DNA of 64,000 nt from Aralia elata. Lineage: Eukaryota; Streptophyta; Magnoliopsida; Apiales; Araliaceae. The DNA lies in the NCBI GenBank assembly GCA_034770075.1, contig CM068377.1, positions 69,170,358-69,234,357 of the forward strand. Direction: 5' to 3'. Under the pieces are notes generated by a model. It worked only from the letters and a program-made list of their open reading frames with translations, made no database searches and was not told the origin of the DNA. Shown piece after piece: positions 57,580-64,000 of this stretch (its first letter is position 1; the number at the start of each line of letters is the position of its first letter). Both the position numbers and the translations under genes were made by a program.

Positions 57580-60500
57580 CGAGCTCCATTGAATCTATTT
57601 GGTATTTTGATAGTGGATGCTCCAGGCATATGTCTGACAACAAGGCTCTTCTGTCTTATTTCAAAGCTAAAGATGGTCTAGCAATTGTCTTTAGAGACAA
57701 CAACTCTGGGAAGACTAGAGGCTATGGTTCGATTGGGAATGGTGTTGTCTTATTTAGCAAAGTTGCCTACGTTGAAGAATTGAAGCACAACCTACTGAGC
57801 ATAAGTTAACTGTGCGATAAAGGTCATCAAGTCATCTTCCTCAACAACCTGTGTCTGGTTCGAGACCGGAAAACTAACTCTTTGAAGATAACTGGATCAA
57901 CAGAAGGTAACGTATATGTGGTCAATCTCATTGAGCTTAGTTCATCTACAACTGCTTGCTTCTTCACCAAAACTTCAGAAGATGTTAGTTGGTTGTGGCA
58001 TCGAAGATTATCCTACCTTAACTTCAAGAGTATGTCAAAACTTGTCTCTAAGGATCTAGTAAAAGGTCTGCCCAAGCTTAGCTTCGTCAAAGAAAGACCA
58101 TACAAGGCATGTCATCTTGGAAAGCAGACTAAAAGCTCATTCAAAAGTAAGGCATTTAATGTAAATGAAAGGCCCCTGCAGCTGCTGCATATAGATCTTT
58201 TTGTGCCTATTCTAACTACCAGCCTTGGAGGAAAAAGGTACTCACTAGTGGTAGTTGATGACTACACCAGATTCACGTGGGTATTCTTTCTGAGCTTTAA
58301 GGACAAGACCAACACTCAACTGATTAAATTCTTTAAACTAGTTATGAATGAGAATGGCGAGAAAATCAAGGCGATAAGGAGTGATCATGGTAGAGAATTC
58401 AATTATTCTGCGGTAGATCAGTTCTGTGAAGACAATGAGATTCAACATAACTTCTCAGCTCTAAGGACTCCACAGCAAAATGGAGTAGCTAAGAGGAAGA
58501 ACAGAACGTTCATAAAAGTAGGGAGGACACTTCTTGCAGCAGCCCGTCTTCCTGAATATTTTTGGGCGGACGCTGTCAACACTGCGTGCTACATTCAAGA
58601 TCCTTGATTTAATCTACGTACAAGAGGGCGCCCTACGAGCTATGGAAAGGCAGAAAGCCAAACATCAATTACTTCTATATGTTCGACTGTGCGTGCTACA
58701 TCCTCAATAATGACAAGATATATTTGATGAAGTTCCAGCCCAAGTCAGACAAAGGAATTTTTCTTGGATACTCTATGGAAAGCAAATCCTATAGAGTGTT
58801 CAACAAAAATACATTGACCAATGAAGTCACTATCCATGTTACCTTTGATGAGAATGACCAAGGCGAACCAAGCAAAGCTACTCAACTTGATGAAATCGTA
58901 GAGCTAGACCCACCGATTACAGAACAGGAGAACCCTACGATCGCAGATGATGAAGTCGTAAAGCCAGACCCAACGATCGTAGTGACAGACAAAGAGGTTG
59001 TAGAGTCTTTAGTTCTTGAGATGAAAACTCTACAAATCAATGAAGTTGTTGATCCAGAACCAAATCTTAAAGAACTAAGACAATAAGGCACGAGGACAGA
59101 TGTCCCATCTGGAAGCAAATGGGTAAGAGATCACACTCAAAACCTGATCATTGGCGATCCCAATGCTAGTGTCAAGACGAGGTCGACCACTCAAAGTGAA
59201 TGCTTCTACCTAAGTTTTCTCTCTCAGATAGAGGCGAAGAAGATTGAAGAAGCTATGGAAGATTCAAGCTGGATTGAAGCTATGCAAGAGGAGCTGAATC
59301 AGTTTGATAGAAGCAAAGTTTGGAGGCTGGTCCCAAGACCAAAAGATCATCCAGTTGTTGGCACCAAGTGGGTCTTCAGGAACAAGATGGATGAAGCTGG
59401 TGTGGTCATAAGGAACAAGGCAAGGTTGGTAGCAAAAGGTTATTCGCAGGAAGAAGGAATCGATTATGACAAGACTTTTGCACCTGTTGCAAGATTAGAA
59501 GCTATCAGGATGGTCCTAGCTTATGCAGCCCACATGAAGTTCAGAGTCTTCTAAATGGATGTCAAGAGTGCATTCTTGAATAGAGAACTTCAAGAAGAGG
59601 TTTATGGCGAACAACCTCTAGGTTTTGTTGATCCAACTCATTCGAATTATGTTTATATTAGATAAATCACTTTATGGTTTAAAGCAAGCACCTAGGGCAT
59701 GGTATGAAACACTCACTAATTTTCTAATTGAAAATGGATTCACTAGAGGTAGGGTAGACACAATATTGTTCCTTAAGAAGCACAAGAATAAAATTTTATT
59801 AGTTCAAATCTATGTAGATGACATTATTTTTGGTTCTACTAACGAAAAATTGTATGAGAGATTTGCCAAGTTAATGTAGAGTAAATTTGAGATGAGTATG
59901 ATGGGTGAGCTAAACTTCTTCCTTGGACTCCAAGTGAAGTAGACTGATGAGGGAATCTTCATCAACCAAGGCAAGTACATCAAATATCTACTTAAGAAAT
60001 ATGGATTGGAATAAGCTACTCCCATAAAGACTCATATGGCCTCTGCAACCAAACTTGACAAAGATAAAAATGGTAAGAGTATTGATGTAACTCAATACAG
60101 AGGTATAATTGGATCTCTCCTATATTTGACTGCTAGTAGGCCAGATATCATGTTCTCTACCTGTATTTGTGCTAAATTTCAGGCTAATCCTAAGGAATCC
60201 CTTTTAGTTGCTTTAAAAAAGATTTTCAGATATCTCAAAGGAACTCTATATTTAGGACTATGGTATCCCAATGAGTGTCCCTTTGATCTAATAGGATATT
60301 CAGATACAGATTTTGCATGATACAAGATTGACAGGAAAAGCACTAGTGGTGTATATCAACTGCTAAGCAATAGACTTGTCTCATGGTTCACCAAGAAGCA
60401 GAACTCAGTATCAACTTCAACTACAAAAGTTGAGTACATTGCTGCTGGTAGCTATTGTGCACAAATGCTATAGATGAAGAATCAGCTAGCTGACTATGTG

Positions 60501-60758
60501 TTTGATTTCAAGTCTATTCCCATATTTTGTGATAATACAAGTACTATTTTAATAACTCATAATCCTGTCATGCATTCTAGGACCAAACATATAGACATCA
60601 GATATCACTTTATTAGAGACCATATGTAAAATGAAAATATATCATTACATTTTATATCAACTGAAAATCAGCTTGTAGATATGTTCACCAAACCCTTAGA
60701 CGAATCTAGGTTTAATAAGCTAATCAATGAGTTAAGTATGCTTAATTGTCATCCTTAG
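57580..60758 (+). pseudogene. Element E pol (protease-integrase-RT-RNase H), broken
   Basis: Protease: WYFDSGCSRHMSD (Asp codon 57609-57611). Pre-integrase and HHCC (LWHRRLSYLNF, CHLGKQ). The integrase core has HIDLF, VVVDDYTRFTWVFFL and IRSDHGREF, and 35 residues after the second Asp the codon 58491-58493 is AAG (Lys) in VAKRKNR instead of Glu. The frame is open for 240 codons there (57882-58607). An acidic linker (58880-59080) precedes RT with GTKWVFRNKMD, RLVAKGYSQEEGIDYD, MDVKSAFLN and YVDD at 59811-59822. RNase H ends at TAG 60756-60758. Frameshifts near 58610, 59560, 59640 and 59880. Confidence 0.9.
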
Positions 60759-61351
60759 TACTATATTTTGGGCGTTACAAACAGTACAGGAAAGGTTCGT
60801 AGAACTGTCCAAGAGGAGACATATTCGTAGAGCTACCCAAAGTTCGTAGAAAGAATGTATCGTAAAGCTAATTGTAGAATGGAAAGTTGATCGTAGAATG
60901 TAAGGTGATCGTAGAACAAAAAAGCTGATCGTAGAATGAAAACTGTTCTCAGAGTGAATCGTAGAACAAAGGGTCAACGTAGAGTTAAACATTTCTCAAA
61001 AAGCTTACTCTACGTCAGAGGAATTTAAGGTAGTTAGTTGTAGAGCACGTAACCCTCACGTCCAAGAAAGTCAAGTGGAAAGGAAAAGTTACTCTAGTAC
61101 AGCTATGGAATGCAGAACGGACGCGACGTGCATCCAATTATATTCCACCTCGTGTCCCACATCAGCAAAATTAGAGGGAAGTGATATAAATCCTTTTCAA
61201 ATTTTTACCTGACTTTTACCCTTATAATTTGCAATCTGAGATCTATGCTTTCAAACTTTTAAATTCTCAAATCTTCGAGCCCTAGTTCCTCAAAGTTTTA
61301 GAAAACTCAAACACTTTCGTTACACTTTCAGTCAAATCTCATCAAAAGAAG
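60759..61351 (+). other. Spacer between pol and extra ORF of E
   Basis: No gene. At least ten TCGTAGA(G/A) words between 60795 and 60985, often as GATCGTAGAATG. Then a pyrimidine-rich leader before the extra ORF. Confidence 0.65.
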
Positions 61352-61666
61352 ATGGCCAGCTACCAAGTCATTACCGACAACTAACTTTACTTCGACAAGT
61401 TTGAAGGTGCAGAAGAAAAGTTCAGAAAAATTATGGCGTTGGTTCAGACGGCTGGTTTTTGAGGAATTCTGGATGTAAACATAAAGGTCTATACCAGATT
61501 GGTAGAGGAGTTCTACCTCAATATTGTTTGTGCTGATGATGTTCTCACCTCAAAGATCAAGGAGTTCACTCTTCAGCTCAACATCACGGAGCTAAACCTC
61601 CATCTGGAATTTGTGAATTGAAGCATCACCTCCTTCGAGGAAGTAGATATGAAGGAAGTTATGAAG
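61352..61666 (+). pseudogene. Extra post-pol ORF of E, truncated
   Basis: MASYQVITDN, then a stop (TAA 61382-61384) at the same codon where D has TAG (41082 region), FDKFEGAEEKF, VYTRLVEEFYLN and ITSFEEVDMKE: homologue of the first 105 codons of 41052-44120. Cut off by the LTR of F. Confidence 0.7.
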
Positions 61667-63467
61667 TGAAAGTAGTATGCACACAAGCCAGTCATATTTA
61701 ATATGATGTAGCATATACTTTGTAATCTTATTTATTTATTAATAAAAGAATTGATTTTCTTAAAAGGCATTTTACATTATCTACATAGTGCTGTTACATT
61801 AAATGTGATAAACCCATAGTTTTGAGCAATACTTTTAGAATCATGATGGTGATCATGCTAATGAGATCTAAATTCTAGATAGCTCACAAACTAAAATCGT
61901 TCCTAATCGTTGGATTACTAAAAAGGGGATTAGTGAATCTGGATAGATTAGTACATACGTTGCTTGCTCTTAGGAAGATGATGATTGATCTCATAATCAT
62001 TTGTGTGGAAACACTAAAACAAGTATATAGGTACTTATTAGAGAATAAGTACACTGAACGTGGCTTGCTAAGGAATACCTAATGGAGTTTTACTCGCCTG
62101 TCAATAGGAATTCCTCTAGTGATAGTAGTACAACTGATCCTTGGACTTGAGATCATCATAGTATCTTGTGTATGATGAGTTATACTTTGACATGTCCCTT
62201 AAGACCATTAGGGTATATCAAAGGGTATGATTGGGTATAATAAGTTGTGCATGGAGATAGGTGAATGATCAACAAAGAATCTACCACGTCTAGTAAAAGA
62301 TGTGAATGTCCTATGTGATTCGATAAATGACAACTCAGTAGTCCTTGGCCAAGGCAGAATGAAATTAGAAAGGAGTTTCTAATTTGCATTATTTGGAGTT
62401 GTGCATTTAAAAATCGAAATACATATAATTAAATAGCATAAGACTTGACAGTAAATCCATGTCTTATATTTAATTGGGATATTGTACGGTAACTATTCAC
62501 TGAAAGGTTCTTTTGTGATTAATGCTGAAATCTATATTATCTGGAAAGTCGTTGATCGCTAAGGGGGCTTATCCTTATTGAAGAATAAATATTATTTATT
62601 TAAATAAATTAAATAATTTAATTTATTTATTTAAATAAGATTAAAATTGTTCTAATTGATTTATTCACAACCGGTTTAATATGGAGAACCTAAAGGGTCA
62701 CACCGCAAAAGAAAAATATTTATTTAAGAAGTAAATGACATAATTGTAATAATAAGTTAAGTGTATTTAATTTAGTCTTTGGAGATAGAATAAATTAAAT
62801 AGCTTAATATTTATTGTTTAATATTTTTGGAAATATTAAATATAAATTAATAAAAGGAGTCTTATTATTATTATTACTATTAATATTATTTAATTCCTAT
62901 TAGGGATTGGGAATTAATTAATAAAAGTACTCTCTCATGAATTTCTAATTGGATTAGGAGCATAATTAATTAAAGGAGTTTAATTATAATAGAAACCCTA
63001 ATCCTAAATAGTTTAGGGAAGGGTTATTCCTACATCTATAAATAAAAGGAGTCTTATCATAGATTAGGGTTACACACTCTTGCATTAGATTATGGAGAGT
63101 ACTTGCAATTTTTATAGAGATAGAAACTAGGGTTTTGCCAACACCCAACTTCTTGAATAGATTTTATTCCTTGGTGGATCACCTCTAGAGGCCAAACGCT
63201 TGGGTGACTAATGTTGATCAAAGTAAAGAATTTAATCGGTGAAATTCAAGGAGAACGCGAAAGAATTGGAGGTGAACTTGTACCCGAGGAAGCACGATTC
63301 TATGAGGGTATAGTTTCTTAATCTCTATCTCTTTCGTTAATCGATAATTGAACACAAAGAAAGATCATGGTAATGGTTTGTATGAAAAATTTTAAAATTC
63401 GTTTTATCACATTTTCGCCCTATTTATGTAATTTGATTGCATGCTTGCGTTATATACAAACCAAACA
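61667..63467 (+). mobile_element. 5' LTR of copia element F
   Basis: The right end is firm: ACCAAACA at 63467, one base before a tRNA-iMet PBS. The left end is placed at TGAAAGTAG because similarity of E to D's extra ORF stops there; a shift by a few bases is possible. TATAAATA at 63037-63044. No ORF of note; lineage within copia not determined as no domain is in view. Confidence 0.7.
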
Positions 63468-63468
63468 G

Positions 63469-63481
63469 TGGTATCAGAGCC
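63469..63481 (+). promoter_or_regulatory. Primer binding site, tRNA-iMet type (F)
   Basis: TGGTATCAGAGCC right after the LTR end. Confidence 0.9.
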
Positions 63482-64000
63482 GAATCCTTGTGTTAATTAT
63501 TGATTGTGAGGATTCCATGTATGAATTGATATGCGATATGATCGGATTTTTGGGCTAGAAAAATTTTCTGAATATGCATCGCGACGCGGCCGCGCCGCTT
63601 CTAGTTCGTTTTGGAGCGCGGTCGCGCCCTAACCCAGAAAACGTTTCTGGGGTGTAGCGCGGTCGCGCCGCTCCTAGTTTAATTTGGAGCGCAGCCGCGC
63701 AGGTATGCAGAGTTTGAAAATTTTTTGTTTTTCTCAATTAACATAAATGGTTTATTTAATTGATAAAAGTTTAAAATAAAGATGTTTATTTTATCTGGAA
63801 TAGGATTTCAGATTGCTAAAATTAAAGGAGTTTAATTTGGATTTGATTTTTGATTAAAATAAAAGAGTTTATTTTGTTTTCAAAACTAAATATTAGCAAA
63901 ACTTTTGCCCATTAATTGATATCAATGCATATATGGAATGGTTTTATTATTCATGAGATGAATATTATTTATTGAAACATATAGAGATATATATGATAAT
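63482..64000 (+). other. Leader of element F
   Basis: No gag start recognised before the window ends. AT-rich except for the GC-rich cluster at 63581-63703. Confidence 0.6.
63581..63703. repeat. GCGCGGTCGCGCC cluster in leader of F
   Basis: Four near-palindromic units (GCGGCCGCGCCGC, GCGCGGTCGCGCCC, GCGCGGTCGCGCCGC, GCGCAGCCGCGC) spaced about 35-40 bp, with repeated spacer words CTAGTT and TTTGGAGCGC. Same architecture as the clusters in the gypsy elements, in a different superfamily and position. Confidence 0.85.

Larger units (their letters stand above)
45490..61666 (+). mobile_element. Element E: second Sirevirus-like copia, interrupted
   Basis: Same family as D, inserted in D's 3' LTR. 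The 5' LTR is split by element G (47066-55303), and the internal region is truncated by element F at 61667. Gag-pol is less damaged than in D, especially the integrase. The 3' LTR is not in the window. Confidence 0.82.

Noticed and set aside
1..64000. Host protein-coding genes, rRNA or centromeric satellite
   Set aside because: No intron-exon gene with recognisable domains, no conserved rRNA stretches, and no long tandem monomer array was seen.

Overview
The window is repeat-rich nuclear DNA from a flowering plant, probably a eudicot. No host gene, rRNA or tRNA gene was recognised. It is AT-rich and consists almost wholly of LTR retrotransposons nested inside one another. Plant origin is supported by Athila-type Ty3/gypsy polyproteins with their plant-only 3' ORF, a primer site matching tRNA-Asp, Sirevirus-like Ty1/copia elements primed by initiator tRNA-Met, and long LTRs of Tekay/Del type.

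Layout. (1) 1-2686: Tekay/Del-like LTR cut by the window edge, inserted in element A. (2) 2687-14186: element A (Athila-like): broken pol, a 3.27-kb solo LTR on the minus strand (6527-9799, 5-bp target duplication GCAGC), the plant-specific 3' ORF, a polypurine tract and the 3' LTR. A sits inside element B. (3) 14187-24828: two related Athila-like copies, B and C, head to tail with no LTR between them. (4) 24829-27335: 5'-truncated Tekay-like LTR. (5) 27336-28236: minus-strand Tat/Ogre-like protease fragment. (6) 28237-30904: gene-free, with a long-arm foldback MITE at 30099-30546. (7) 30905-45489: element D, Sirevirus-like copia, broken by a 2.74-kb solo LTR (35489-38231, duplication GTGAT). 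(8) 45490-61666: element E, same family, inserted in D's 3' LTR and itself broken by (9) element G (47066-55303), a complete non-autonomous Athila-type element with two LTRs, PBS, PPT, a CCCCC target duplication and one non-pol ORF. (10) 61667-64000: 5' LTR and leader of another copia element, F.

Order of events: D before E before G; D before its solo LTR; E before F; the B lineage before A; A before its two solo-LTR insertions. The LTRs of G look about 97% alike by eye and those of D clearly less, so G is the youngest complete insertion. All coding regions are interrupted, mostly by C-to-T or G-to-A changes, as expected for methylated silenced repeats.

Most worth a second look: GC-rich near-palindromic clusters (such as GCGCAGCTGCGCC) that recur in LTRs or UTRs of several unrelated families; element G with an ORF of about 390 codons closed by one internal stop; a reiterated hairpin motif (GAGCGTAAAACGCACTC) and many PPT-like tracts in Athila 3' regions; a conserved post-pol block followed by a 3' splice-site-like sequence; a dispersed TCGTAGAG motif in D and E; and loss of the same integrase catalytic Glu in both D and E. 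All coordinates and identities are by eye.
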